Positions 44,696 through 57,122 of a stretch of DNA of 64,000 nucleotides are shown piece by piece. Both the position numbers and the translations under genes were made by a program. Under the pieces are notes generated by a model that made no database searches, was not told the DNA's origin, and saw only the letters and a program-made list of their open reading frames with translations. The first letter of the stretch is position 1, and each line of letters opens with the position of its first letter. Source of the stretch: Carposina sasakii (lineage: Eukaryota; Arthropoda; Insecta; Lepidoptera; Carposinidae); NCBI GenBank assembly GCA_014607495.2, contig CP053152.1, positions 14,801,899 through 14,865,898 of the forward strand. Reading direction: 5' to 3'.

Positions 44696-45106
44696 AATCC
44701 ATAAAAAAAACCATAAGGTTGCTTGTGCTTTCATATTACTTTTCGAATTACATTGGGTTGACACCAAGTTTAATGAAGCATCGTAAACAAGCGAAACGAT
44801 AATTTATGTCATTTTTACGGGTACTTAGATAAAAGTGGTGGGTTAGGGGAGGTGCAGACGATTCCGAATGACGAGTCATCCCCTTATATCACCTTATCGC
44901 CTAGTTTTAGTGACACTAGTGTTAAAATAGAAAAATTGTGGTCTCTTGGAGTTTAAATTTTTTATTATTTTATGGTAAGAAAATATAAAAGTTACGTACG
45001 ATTTGCTATATTCCATGTTAATACAGTCATAATAATATTTTATTTTATTGTTATACGAGCTACCATACTAATAATATATCAAAACTGCCTTTTTCCTCGT
45101 TACAGC

Positions 45107-45361
45107 GAATCCGCAGTAGCCTTTACACGAAATCACATTTTCGACGGCGGCAAAGTAAACCGAACCTTAAGTGCGATATCAAATTATGGGTGTTTCGTCA
45201 CAATTTCCCGGAATCATATTATTCACCCCTGTTTATCGACATTCGATACATCGACATCGACAAATTCGTTTTATAAATCCTTAATTAGTGGCCTATCAGA
45301 GGAAAATGCTTCGTTTGTCGCTTATGTTAGAGCTTGTTTTTGGATGGCATTGCGACATTAA
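45107..45361 (+). other. Possible exon-like frame after a strong acceptor
   Basis: CCTTTTTCCTCGTTACAG precedes 84 open codons to TAA at 45359-45361, including ESAVAFTRNHIFDGG and GLSEENASFVAYVRACFW. No AATAAA soon after and no known domain. Could be chance. Confidence 0.2.
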
Positions 45362-46028
45362 TTTATAAATGTCATTGATAGATGTTATTAGGAATTCGTG
45401 TAAGCTTCTATTGAATTTAATTTATTTTGCATCTATTTGAATAGATGTTTGAATTGTTTGACATTCTAATAGACGAGAGTTTTGTATGTATGTCTGAGTG
45501 TACTCAGAATAGATGATAGATTTTTGATAAAAGTTTTATGTGTATCTTTTATCTCCAACTATCTTCATTATTCAAATTATTTACAGTTCTTTCAAAGATA
45601 CATTTAAATCACAAATTACAAGACTATCCAACAAACAACCCAATAAATACAAACCACACCCACACGTTTAAAAGGAGAGACAATAGAAAGAGGCAAGGAG
45701 ATAAAAAAATAAACACTACCCTCAAGACAGTAAAACAAACAGTGTTCCAGCGTAACCCTGAAAAGCGTTCCATTTCCAAACCTGCGGCGTTGTGATTGGT
45801 GCAGACAGAGGCAGGGCTGGCTCCATGCCAGGTGCTTTGTCGACGTAGATTGAAATTTTACTTACGCGTTACGGACACTGCGCTTCTGTTTTTGGTCAAG
45901 TGGGTGGGAGTATGGATGAGATGACAATGATCGATAGTTATAATGTTTATTGGGCAAAAGGCTAACTTTAGAATATACTTTTTTCTGGTCAAAGTAATTT
46001 TGAAAAATTCCTTCTAATAATCCCATAA

Positions 46029-46322
46029 GCCTCGAGCACACCGGATGCGTATGCGTGCACGTAAGCGTAGACGTACACGTACCTCCGAGTTGTAATGTAT
46101 GGAACTGTATAGGCATGGGCAGACCGATGCGTATGCATAGACGTAAGCATAGACGTCAAGCGGTGACAGTTCCATACATTAAAGGCTCGAGCACACCGGA
46201 TGCGTGTGCGTGCACGTAAGCGTAGACGTGCACGTACCTCTGAGTTTAATGTATAGAAATGTCACCGCTTGACGTCTATGCTTACGTCTACGCATACGCA
46301 TCCGGTCTGCCCGTGCCTATAC
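46029..46322. repeat. Compound direct and inverted repeat, ACGT-rich
   Basis: A direct repeat of about 78 bp (CTCGAGCACACCGGATGCGT...) starts near 46030 and near 46186. A separate inverted repeat pairs 46107-46180 with 46248-46322 (GCATAGACGTAAGCATAGAC arm). Rich in CGTAC/GCACGT. Looks like a fold-back element that captured a duplication. Confidence 0.8.
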
Positions 46323-46423
46323 AATAATAACAATAAACATACGTTTAAAAAATTCAAATAACCTGTCGGTTTTGCCTCGTTTCATCAGATGAGTGTCTGA
46401 ACATAAGAATTTTATACTATAAC

Positions 46424-46612
46424 TAGCGGAAGCACACAACTTCATCTGTGTACGTAGTTTTAGGAAATTCTATCTTAGAGCTCGCCTACGCCCCTAAGGA
46501 ATATTCCGATGCGCAGTGTTTTCGGATATGTTTTGTCAGTCACTCAGTCAGCAACGGAATTTTTTGAAAGACTAACAAACACTCGCGACTTCCTCCGCGT
46601 GGACTACAGAAT
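46424..46612 (-). mobile_element. Helitron-like remnants
   Basis: CTAGCGGAAGC at 46424 resembles a CTAG end, and CGCGACTTCCTCCGCGTGGA at about 46583-46602 matches the Lep1 hairpin region. The short frame that crosses it is not a gene. Confidence 0.4.
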
Positions 46613-46859
46613 AAGAATTACAAAGAGCTCGTCGATATCCGCATCATTATCATATGAAGGAGTGATTGAAAGGCTCTGGAAGCGCGCCAGGCCATTATGG
46701 CCACCATCATGCAGATTAGGTTACTTTTCAATAACTGCTCATACACGAGTGGATTTGACAGTTGGCCCATGATATTGCAGTTTTATTGATATTCACATGT
46801 CGATGCTGGAATAATTTGTTCATGGTGAATATTTAACGGGTGTATTGATAATTGTTACA

Positions 46860-46960
46860 TAAATCCCGTGCTGATGCGAAGCTTCACTAGAATGCATCAG
46901 CTGCACCACCTTTCAGACACGTCATAAGAATCGACTAAGGAACTCGGGCATTCTGACATA
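46860..46960 (+). repeat. Interspersed repeat family I fragment
   Basis: CTGATGCGAAGCTTCACTAG, ATGCATCAGCTGCACCACC and AATCGACTAAGGAACTCGGG. Confidence 0.65.
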
Positions 46961-47661
46961 TTTGATATATTTTAGATAAGTATTACAAAATATTAGCGAT
47001 AATGCCTGCGATATACTTATAGGTAGAGCAGAGTACACACAGGCTGGTGAGATTTTGGGACCTTAAGGTATAGTCGAACACACCACCACCCAACAACACC
47101 TAATGTTTATAATATTTTTAAGCATGTCTCTAAGTATAATGGAAAATAATAGAGATAGCAACGTTTACGCAGCTTTTTAAATAGCAACCTAGTCGTGTAA
47201 CTTACTCGTAGCTAACTGAAAACACGACGGATTCAATTCGCGAAAATAAAACTATTCCCGGAAACATGGGCGAGTCGACTCGGGTCGTAAATCCTTGGTT
47301 CCTCGCAAACAGGTTAAGTTTTACAAAACACTCTTAAAACCTGGAATAACAGACTCGTAAAGTGGAAGCAAGTGGAAGAAAAGAGGGTATACTAGTATAC
47401 TGCCGGCCAAGTATGCAATAAAATCTATCGTTATTAACTTGTGGGTTGTAGGCCTATGAAAAATTAAACAAAAACCACCGAAGAGTATGTAGTGCTGTGT
47501 GGTGTAGACTAAAATAGCTAATAATAATATACTACAAATTAAGATTATTTGTGAAAACTTTACTGTATACAATAAAGCATAATAATAATTAATTGACAGA
47601 TAATTATCATTTAATTTAATTTTCAAATTATTTATTTCGGACAACTAAGATCCATGGGTTA

Positions 47662-47839
47662 TAAATGAAATTGTATTAGGCGTTACAATTCGGAAGTTCA
47701 AACATTCACTATGGGTGCGAGGGTCTGGTTTCTCATGGCGATTGTAGTTAGTGCAAGTGCCTGTTGTCGCAATTATGAGTTATCAGATCCGAGGGTCAGT
47801 GGAGGGTGTAGGGCCCGGTGGTGGGCGCACCCATAGTGA
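47662..47839 (-). mobile_element. Fold-back retroposon family H (minus)
   Basis: 178 bp between 12-bp direct repeats ATCCATGGGTTA (47650-47661 and 47840-47851). Same arms and same 3' tail as 44199-44325, with a longer interior (GGTCTGGTTTCTCATGGCGA to TTATCAGATCCGAGGGTCAG). Confidence 0.85.
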
Positions 47840-48000
47840 ATCCATGGGTTAGTTAAGTTACAGTAAAATAAAATGGTTAGTAGATTTACATTACATTAAA
47901 ATTACTAATTATATTAAATTAAATTAATTCAGTAAATATTAAATTAATTCACTAAATATTATTAATAATTCATCTAAGTTATTACACCAAATTCATAAGA

Positions 48001-48377
48001 TTAATAAATCATGAACCTGAGAGGCACCCCCTGCGGACGGCATCCAGAGGAACAATGCTCATCATCCACTCCAAACATCAACCGCATGAAGTGCCTCTTC
48101 AGAGGTCCACGCGGATCATCTGCCAGGACCTTCAGGATGATGTTGTGACTTCCCCGCATCCTCCTTAACAGAGACGCGACTTTTTCCGAATGACAGCATA
48201 AAAGCCATCAGTTCGGTTTTTTGTGAACATACCAGAGGCACTACAAAAGCGCGGAAGGCCCAACATCATCCTAAAAATATGATTGTATTGGATGCGCAAG
48301 GCGTCAAGCGATTTTTTGGTATACCGGAACCAGAGGCCGCCCGTGTAAAGATCTTGGCAAAATGCCTTAAAAAGCAA
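48001..48377 (-). pseudogene. LINE reverse-transcriptase C-terminus, frameshifted
   Basis: The minus strand encodes a Jockey/CR1-like C-terminus. The first part (48377 to about 48170) includes ALRIQYNHIFRMMLGLPRFC and SASGMFTKNRTDGFYAVIRK. That frame stops at TAA (48165-48167), but the family pattern continues in a second frame as SLLRRMRGSHNIILKVLADD and so on to TAA at 48001-48003. A single-base slip near 48170 therefore splits it. Five-prime truncated at about 48380, where an unrelated repeat begins. Recognised by its GLPRFCSASGMF-type motif, common in lepidopteran LINEs; the clade name is tentative. Confidence 0.75.
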
Positions 48378-48419
48378 AATTTTGACCTGGTCCCTACATC
48401 AAGCGAACCTACTATAATA

Positions 48420-49050
48420 ATAAGCCCGCAGGGCAGCTTTGTGGCGAAGCTGTTGGTGATTGGCGTCACCACGGACCCGAGTTCAGAGGGCCACTTTACC
48501 ATCTTTGGCCCTCGACTCTTAGCTTGCCTTCATTGGCTGGCTAAGAGGGAACAGCGCAAGAGCGGAACCTTTGCTCCAGGGTGGAAGTGTAAAATGTCAT
48601 AACGCCGGGGGCACTGACGTTCACGCCCCGCAGTCTCACCTCTCTGCACCCTTAGCCGCCCGCGCCGGTGTTGCCTCCCCGGCATGCGCCACTTATGGGA
48701 AGCCCACCTCATGGCCTTAAATTACGGGCGGAAAGTCACCGCCTGCCACCTCACAATTTTGGGACTAGATTGTTATGGCAGGCGTCCGATAGTCTCCCTA
48801 TATACAATAGCCCTTATCCAGCCACCCAACCTTAGTTTCCCATCGCACGACTTAGATCTGTACTCCAATAGTCTTTGTACATGGCGGGGACCATCACCGG
48901 ATGTATCATATTGTGCGTTCGGTGATGGTATCCGCCATGTGTATCCCATACCATATTAATGCTCTCTTAAAAGGCATTTACATCTTGGCTACGGCCCGAT
49001 GCACGCCTCTCAAAGGACCGGGACTCTGTAGTCCCGTGAATTTCGGAAGA
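48420..49050 (+). repeat. Interspersed repeat family F, longer copy
   Basis: Begins AATAAGCCCGCAGGGCAGCT and ends CTCTGTAGTCCCGTGAATTT near 49040. Abuts the LINE fragment at 48001-48377. Several short frames here come from its GC-rich composition. Confidence 0.65.
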
Positions 49051-49149
49051 GATATAATAATAATATTCTTGAATATTATATCTATGGGGTAAAATCAAAT
49101 GAAGAATATAATTCTGCAGATAAAGTTAATTGCAATACGATGCGATGGC

Positions 49150-49641
49150 CTATTCCACTCTAATCCACTGGGAAAATCCATTGATGGATGAAAAAATATA
49201 ACTGCCATGAAAATGACAAAAAAAGTATTCCCCTGTAGCATTATAATTATCTATCACCCTTAGTTGCGCATTTCCGTGGCGTAACGTTCTCAAAATTATT
49301 ATAGACATTTTTCGCGCATGCAATAAAACAAGATTTATACGCATATTATATTCTCGCATAATATACAACTCAGGATCAAAGAGAAAACGTACGGATGGTG
49401 TAATAAAAACTACTCTATTATTGAAACCATAGAGAAAAAAATCTCTGCGACAAAGTATATAAGTTAAGTAATAAAGTTTATTGTCCCCTTTAGGTTTATA
49501 TGTAAGAGAGAGACGAAATAAGCACGTCGACCTCGCCTTCTTTATATTGACATTCTTGGAGATAATCATTTTCTGTAATAGTATATGCTGATAGTAGATT
49601 AAATTGCTGGCTAGATTAGTTTTCACGTAAGTGAAAATCAC
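49150..49641 (-). other. 163-codon open frame of doubtful status
   Basis: Longest frame outside the retrotransposon apart from two others listed here. Rich in Ile, Leu, Tyr and Phe with no motif I know. In DNA this AT-rich a frame of this length is uncommon but not impossible over 64 kb. Upstream on the minus strand I see no promoter or splice evidence. Left uncalled. Confidence 0.2.
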
Positions 49642-49825
49642 AAGTTCAAATTTATCTCTTACCTATATATCGGGTTTCTTAGGCTCTTTTTTACGCTAGG
49701 TAAATAGGTAAAAGTTATTTATGTAGCTAAAAATTTGAGACTCAAAATGAAATGTTTTCTTTTGCAAGATTTTAAGTGTGCTAAAGTGTTTTTTGCTAGA
49801 TTGAAATTGCAATAAATATATCTGA

Positions 49826-49925
49826 CACGCGGAATGCAGAGTTCGTGGGTTCGATTCCCACCCGGGTGAGGAATTTTTTCCATTTCTTTATTAATAATTT
49901 TATAAAATATATTTTTGTCAAAGTA
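49826..49925 (+). mobile_element. SINE family C, truncated
   Basis: Has GACACGCGGAATGCAGAG, the B box GGGTTCGATTCCCACCCGGG and the same T-rich tail as 57899-58018; the A box half is missing. Confidence 0.65.
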
Positions 49926-50205
49926 TCTCTATCTTTTATCTCATTTCTTTAGCTCACGGTTGCTTTACCTCACGGTTTCTTTAGATTACTGTGCGCGCGG
50001 TTTCGGTTCCATTCTACATTAATATCATTTTAATATAACACAACAGTGTTAGAACTTTATCCCATAAATTACTTTCGCTAATCCCAAATTACGACCCGAA
50101 AACATTTATGCTTCCCGAAATAATAACAGTTATCCAATATGCCATGTTTTTATCCATAGTAAGTCGCATGATCCTTCAATCAGTGTGGATTAAAAGAGGT
50201 AAGCT

Positions 50206-50715
50206 TCATAGTATACAGCTGTCAACACAGCTTTGACCCCGCAACAGAAACACACTTCGAATCTTACCCATTGGTGTATCTCGCTTCGTTGACATCCGCC
50301 CTGGAGTGTACACTTGGCTACATCTGCAACTACACCTTGATCGTCTAAGTCGTACGCAAATGCTGCTTAGAGTGTATCTCGTACTGTTGTGGATGTATTC
50401 CTTTACAGGTTCAGGTACAATGCTCCCAAATACAGAATACGCGGAACTTGGGTATTTGTGAAACATTTTATTGTTGACGACACAAATAATGTTCTTTTGT
50501 GGAGAAAATAAAAATATGGGATTCGCGAAATTTTTATGCTTTATCGACAAACTTTGCATATGTGAGGCATAAGTATGGGGCTCGAGGGTTTTGTATCGGG
50601 GCAGTTTATCTTTTATTCGGCTCCTATTTTCAGTGATCTGGGGGCCAATTCTTGAAAAGTCTCGAGTTGGAACGAAACCGAAACGGAACCGTTGTAGACG
50701 CTCAGAACAAAGCAA
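50206..50715 (-). other. 169-codon open frame overlapping a MITE
   Basis: The first 25 codons lie inside the MITE at 50640-50910. A second minus frame inside (about 50185-50365) reads VAKCTLQGGCQRSEI and CFCCGVKAVLTAVYYEAYLF to TAA and looks more protein-like. Neither is a recognisable gene; the region may be a decayed transposon. Confidence 0.2.
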
Positions 50716-50910
50716 TAATTACTTTAAGGTGACGTAATTAGACACATTTTAGCAGGAGACACATATTAGATTTGTCATACTCGCGACCGATGCATGCTAA
50801 AATATACCTTATTACTCAAGCGGTAAGTATATATTGCTTCGCACCGCGTTTCGTTAACGGTTCGTTAATGGTTGCGTTTCGGCTTTAAAATTTTCAAGAA
50901 TTGTTCCCCC
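50640..50910. mobile_element. Terminal-inverted-repeat MITE, family G
   Basis: Starts GGGGGCCAATTCTTGAAAAG and ends TTTTCAAGAATTGTTCCCCC, a 20-bp inverted repeat. Interior holds CGACCGATGCATGCTAAAAT and ACTCAAGCGGTAAGTAT. A 5'-truncated copy is at 11330-11576 and a 3' end at 1-39. Confidence 0.85.
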
Positions 50911-53180
50911 GTTAGTTATTAACTGGGTATTTCTAGTAAGGTATGTGGGAACAAAATATTTAGTTAATGTTAAAACTCGACAATAGTCAATATCGTACAG
51001 ACCTACATATAAATAATAATGAAAGAGTGACATGAATCTAAACTATTTAGCTTAAGAATACATCAAAAATCATAATTCAAGTTTATCAAACTTCACAGAG
51101 AGCAAAACAGCCGTTATAACACACCATTTTGTCATCAAAGTCTGTAAAACTGCAGAGCAAGCATAATTTGAGTTACAGTACCCACTTCAAAATTTCAAAG
51201 CGTGCGCAAAATTTCGTGACAATTTCGCCGCCATAAAGCGTTTTTAGGGCCGGTAATCGTTCAAATGCAAAAACTTAGTAATCGATTTATAAAGAATAGC
51301 GCCATAAACAGCGGGAATGGCCGCGGAATAAACGATTAAGCAGAATTTAATGCATTTAAATGTCTTCGGAAACTCACCGAGCAGCGTTTTTATGCAAAAT
51401 CGCTTAGCTACGCGAACACATCGCTGTTCGGAATCGTGAGATATTTCAAATTGTAATATTTTCGTTTGCAGGGTTTTTAAGTTTCGACTCGGGATCAATC
51501 AAGCTATGATTTCACCGTCAACATTTTTGTCGAGGTTTTCCTCAGCTGAGTATTTCGTATGGAAACATAATTATTATAAACCACCACTATGTATGATGAC
51601 TAAATCGCGTAAAAGTAACATGTAATTATAAATATTAGTTAAATATATAAACAAATAAATCAAATGTTTTCTCTACATCACAGCAAACCAAAACAAGCAA
51701 TCTTCACTCGAAATCCGTAGTAGCCACATCGTAGTCGGTGTCTCGTAGTCCGTAGCAGAAGTGCCGGCAATTTAGTTTTAGAATCCAAACGCTTTACCCG
51801 ACCGGCGCAACGGTAAAGCGTAGGAATTCTAAAACCAAACGACCGGATTATCTTCCTGGCTTCAAACGAGGTCTTGACTGGTGAACGAGTGAGTGAATGA
51901 ACGAACATACACATTAGAAGGTTTCCAGTAACCATCACGTGCGGTGAAAGCTAAATTAAGTACGGTGCTGAGAATAGCTTTTGTTTTTGACCCGGTTGCT
52001 AAAATTAACTGGGAATGTGGGAGGGATTGAGTTAATACCGATTCTAAAAACTAAAGCTTATTGAACTAAATATAGGTATAATTTACCTGAGTGTTAAAAT
52101 AGCGGAGGCGACATCAAAACCGTTTATGTATAGCTTACCTGAAAAAAAAGAAAAGTATATTTTAATATTATATCGGACACCTTATTAGTCTGCGACATAC
52201 CTGTATACGTTTTTAGGTGAATTCAAAAAGATATTATACATAATAATAATAATCTTTCCGACCGTGTTTCGGCCAAGGCGACCAATCTCTACGGAGATTA
52301 GACAGGTACGCAGGAGATATTATAATGCATAAGTGTAATGTAACACAGATGCACTCTCTAATCCTTTACTCACATAGTCCGATAGGACGGAAAGCCGACA
52401 CGACCGGAGAGAGATCAGGCGCAGGACCAACGGTTTTACGTACTTTTTTGCAACATTAAAATCTGTACATGAAATAAATCCATTGGTACAGGCCCGTGAC
52501 TGGGATCGAACTTACGCCTCCCGCTTGGAAGGTGCACGTCTTAACCACTGGGCTATCACCGCTAAAAAAAGATATATCAAACCCACAGTATGACATTCAA
52601 AGACTAATAAAACAGAATGGATACGTTCCAAACATTCGCATTCATACCTACAGCACGATCACAGAAATCAGATAAGACGCACGGAGCAAATTACAGGCGG
52701 AACATTTAAATGAAATCATAATTTTATACGGTCCCGTATTTATTTCGGACCACAGATAAAATCTACCCGTAAACGTTTTGTTCTGAATTCAAGTAGTGAA
52801 CGCCGGCGTCAAAATTAACCTAATTTGTAACGTAACCCTTAGCAATAAGGTTAGAAGTAGCAGATTGGGACTGCAAGTACATTTTATAAAGCCTTTCATA
52901 ATGACTGTATATAAAATCACGGTCTTCCCTGATAAAAGGTGAATGGTGTATTGTTTTAAATAAAATGGATACTGAATGTGGGTTGCGACGTTTATTTTAA
53001 TATATTCCAACTAAATATAAGTACATCATGTAGAAATATGAAATTAGTTGGTGTATCTTTTCTCTTACATTTACTTATTATGAGTGAATACTTTTAGCAA
53101 AAATACTTACCACCTACTCAATATAATATATTCAATTATTTACCCATATTTCTATTATTTTATAATAATAATGAAATTAG
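50911..53180. other. Gene-free apart from the SINE
   Basis: Contains a strong hairpin at 51773-51840. The 86-codon frame at 51678-51938 overlaps it and is not called. Confidence 0.5.
52240..52565 (-). mobile_element. tRNA-derived SINE family B (minus)
   Basis: Reverse of 7628-7975: head ends AGCGGTGATAGCCCAGTGGT on the minus strand, tail (ATT)n at 52240. Confidence 0.85.
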
Positions 53181-53788
53181 TGTGGTGTCGTGGGACACCA
53201 GGTAGGAACGAAGTTCCTTCGGCTAATGTAGAATCGACACAACTTACAAAGATTTTAGTATGTACTCGTACACACAATATTAAGCAATGTAAAATATTTT
53301 ACATTTACAAATAAACTAATACTAACGTATTTAATTCTTTTGCACTGAATAATTTCCCACTATTATCACTGTTAATTGCATTCAAGTCACTTGTTAGTTC
53401 ACTTGCCATTGTTACTATATTTGTTATTGTTTTGACGATTTGAAATTATATGAAAATAAACGTGGCTACTCACAAGTAGGTAAAATGTATCTATAATGTG
53501 AGTATTGGCCACGTGCTTGTCCATGAATTCATGAGTATATACTATGCATTGGCGGGGTGGAGTAGTAATAGAGAGAGAAGGGATGAGAGAACGAAAAGAA
53601 AGAGGGAGAAAGAGAAAGGTATTATACACTACTCGCTTGTGTATACGACTGTCGCGCCTGCGCACGTCTCATTTAACGGTTTTATTCCACGCACTTTTTC
53701 TTACGGTTTTACTATCACATTTTTTTCAGTTCGGTCGCGCAGCAAAATCCCTATCTCCTCCAAGCCTGCCGTAAGGAACTTCGTTCCA
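53181..53788 (+). mobile_element. Non-coding element, family M, long copy
   Basis: 608 bp, starting TGTGGTGTCGTGGGACACCA and ending AACTTCGTTCCA. A 15-bp inverted repeat GGAACGAAGTTCCTT/AAGGAACTTCGTTCC lies near the ends. The last 300 bp are almost identical to the minus copy at 62478-62885. TG...CA ends allow an LTR-like (solo LTR or TRIM) reading, but I find no clear target duplication. Confidence 0.8.
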
Positions 53789-54055
53789 ATAATTAAGTAG
53801 AAGGAGATTAAACTTAATTTTAAATGAGTAAAGTAATAAATATTTTAGAATTTGTAATCTAACAAGTATACTACATACTTACGAGTACGATTTGCCACTT
53901 CAAGAATTAATTCTTATTCTCTTAGTAGGTAGAGTAAATACTAAAAATGCCACAGTATTGAATAATGATAAAATAGTAAAGAAACATGTATACATTTTAA
54001 AATATTAACCAAAACGTCATAGAGAATAAGTAATATACATTATCTTGCTCAATTT

Positions 54056-54302
54056 GACAGTCGATTGGTCTAGTACTCGTAGGTAGTGATCCTGTTTGTG
54101 ACACTATAGGTCCTGGGTTCGAATCCCGGTAGGTGCAAACATTGATATGATGAATATCGATGTTTGTTTCGAGTCATGGATGTTTCTATACTTATAGATA
54201 AGTATTTATATTCGTTGCTTAGTACCCACGACACAAGACCTTAGGGATCTTAATGTGGGACTAGGTTAATGTGTTGTGTAGTGTGTGAATATAAAAAAAA
54301 AA
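54056..54302 (+). mobile_element. tRNA-derived SINE family A, full copy
   Basis: Same structure as 27991-28240: B box GGGTTCGAATCC near 54116, body, and an A-rich tail at 54292-54302. Confidence 0.9.
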
Positions 54303-55004
54303 TTGCACCAGTCGCATATGAAATGCTACAAACTCAAAATAATAATCAATTAATATCTATGAAAATACAAGATGGTATGTGCAAAAATTAATGCATGAGG
54401 ATATTTCCAATCAAGTGTGGGTTCTAAATGAAAGGACATTCGCTTCTCCAGCGCAGTGTTTTAGTCTATGGTAGGTAGTTAGGTAATCAAGGAGTCGACC
54501 GCCGTCAAAGGACCTTTGTGCGTCCCGGGAGAGGGCTGGCGCAGACATAGTGCCTATTTTGTTATACTAATAGTGAAACGATTTTGATTTGAAATTTCAA
54601 CATTTCTCGGTGGCGGGCTAAATAATGTTTCAGAGTATTACGCTAAAATAGGTATTAGGAGAAAAAATACTGAAATATTGTTTTTATACAGAATGTTTTT
54701 TCGTTGCCACCCTTAACGAAGGCTACGTACTCTATACATCAAATAAAGTAAGTTTATGCAAAAAAAAATGCTAGGAAGCGATGTAATTTTTTTATTTTTT
54801 TTTATTACTTGATCGGGCGAAATTTTTAGTGTCCAGTGTTTATACTAGTTTTATCATAGACAGATAATAATTATAACTCGTGAAAAAATCTTGCTACGCG
54901 CGTCTATGAAACGCAGTCTATTTACTCAAACTTTGGACCCTAATATCTTAGGAACCAGACACTTCCCAGGTATGCTTCCATGGAGAAAAATGATCGTGAT
55001 GATG

Positions 55005-55055
55005 AGGAGATTCCGTAGTTTTCGGGAACGTTGACGACCAAAAATCACCTGTATA
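55005..55055 (-). repeat. Short repeat shared with 6146-6206
   Basis: GGAGATTCCGTAGTTTTCGG and GAACGTTGACGACC on the plus strand. Confidence 0.6.
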
Positions 55056-55671
55056 GTTTGTTTATCAGATTAGGGAACTGAGAGGCGTTTTCTCTTTAGT
55101 ATCTTTTACATCTGGCACCATTAGACTAAACTCCTTCGTGGTCCTAAAGGGAACACAGCTGTATATTATGTATGAAACAGGTACTCACTTGTAAGTATTA
55201 CGATGGAATCAAATTAATGTTATAATTAATATTCAACGAAATAAATAGTTTGCCGTATAATAAATCCCTTGCCGGAGTGCTTACCAGCCAGTAGACTCCT
55301 TAGAGAAATCTACGAGTGCCTAACTGAACTGAAAATGATTATTATAACTAATACACTCGTACCTACCTATCTAATTTCGGCAAGTAAATCCCTTAAGTAT
55401 AACAATCCTAATTCGATTCTTATTCAAATTCTAGTCTCCAAAGCGCTTATATAAAGCGCTTTATATCTCTAGAGAATCTATCGTTATATGGTCCTTTAAA
55501 ATTTCAGTGCCATATTTAGTAATATCCCGATAAAGTCGTAAAACGTTGCCTTCCTAACATAGTATATCGATAAGAGTAGTTCTTATTTCAGTTAGTGCGT
55601 CAATATTGTAAGCCTAGAAGCACACACTATGACTAGCTATCGCAATAACTTACAGCTATTACATCAGCCTA

Positions 55672-55800
55672 TATTACAGTCCACTGCTGGGCGTATACCT
55701 TCCCCAGGGTACGCCATAAAGCGTATTTTACTGCCATAGGGGGGTTTTGCCCATAGTCAGCACGCTTGGCAGGCGGGTTGGTGTCCGCAGTGTGATTTTC
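55672..55800 (-). pseudogene. RTE-like LINE end, second lineage
   Basis: Plus strand CAGTCCACTGCTGGGCGTA and GGGGGGTTTTGCCCATAGTC mark a third, more decayed copy. Confidence 0.5.
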
Positions 55801-56999
55801 ACTTGCAGTCTAGTTCTATATAATATTTTGATGCACTTAGTTCTATTTACAGGCTATAACTTGTCTGTGTCTTTCCTTAAAAAATGGTAAGATGAATTTA
55901 CTAAGAGTAAGAATATGGCAGGACATACTGCTGATACTATCAGGTAATATCAATATGTACAATCGCGGATAGAAAATATTTTCCACCTTAAGAATCACAA
56001 TTGCATGCACATATATTAGTAATAAGGCCAAAATAAAGGCCACTGTAGACTTGGGCCTCTTTTCATGCAAAGACAATCTACAGTGCTTATTATACAATGA
56101 TCAGTCTGGTCCCATAAAACGAGGCTGTGCACGCTCCACCGCTCTGTGCTCCTCTGTTTAATCTGAACTAAATTGTACGATGTGATATGCACCAGAGACA
56201 TTTACAGTTTCATAATATAACGAAATATATTCATGGTAGCCATTTTGAAAAAAGTTTACTAACATAATATAGTAAAAGAGCTTGCCAGTGTGCAAATTAT
56301 ATATCCATGTTTCATTTTTTGGCTCTCTTTTAGGTCACGTATCTTTTCGGAAACCAAACTCATTCTCAGTACATCAAAACAAACAATATCATAACAGTGA
56401 CTATAATAACTCTCTATTGTCTAACTTTTACTCCAAAATAGGGGTATTTTTGTATACTTGTAAACTAATCTTTCTTCTATAGTTATTTATGTACCTATAC
56501 ACAGTACATGTTAAAAACCCATGATGATGTAGATTTCGATGCGTTATGTTTGAAGAGACTGCATATTCATTATTATCATTCCTTGGGCAGCGACACTACA
56601 CCACCTGATTTGCCGATCGTTCGATATGTATGTCACGTAGGCAGGACCACCTGGCCCTTATTACCTTACTTCATAACCCGAGCTCCTTCGTGACCGTCCT
56701 TCTAGTGTACTCACGTGGTCGTTTGTGTAGGGATGTGTGAAGTAGGTTTAAGGCTTGAATGAACGCGCGTGGATGCATGTTTTGTGTGTTGGACTGTGCG
56801 TGTTTTCTATACAAACGGAGACACTTACAAGCAACGTTAGAAAACGCATTCACGCGCTATACTGCATGGTGCGTGGCAGTGTGATATTATTACGTCATCA
56901 ATATACATAGAGCGAAACACTTATGTATTTAGTATGCACTTTTACTATTTATATCCAGTAATCATTTAAATCACTACCGGTATACTCACTAACCGAACT

Positions 57000-57122
57000 T
57001 GTATATCTCAACTATACTCGTACCCTCAAAATTGGTCAGAAATGGCACCATGTGGTTCTATCGGCCCTTGGTGCTCTGCCTACCCCGTAAGGGATAAAGG
57101 CGTGATTATATGTATGTATGTA
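57000..57122 (-). repeat. Interspersed repeat family E, 5' part (minus)
   Basis: CCTACCCCGTAAGGGATAAA and GTATGTATGTA on the plus strand are the reverse of the family E start. Confidence 0.75.

Noticed and set aside
44987..45100. Hydrophobic N-terminus of the 129-codon plus frame as a signal or membrane segment
   Set aside because: AT-rich DNA gives Ile/Phe/Tyr-rich readings by chance, and no promoter or start context supports it.
53544..53774. Identical 76-codon frames at 53.5 and 62.5 kb as a conserved gene
   Set aside because: Identity covers the whole repeat, including clearly non-coding parts, so it reflects recent duplication, not coding constraint.
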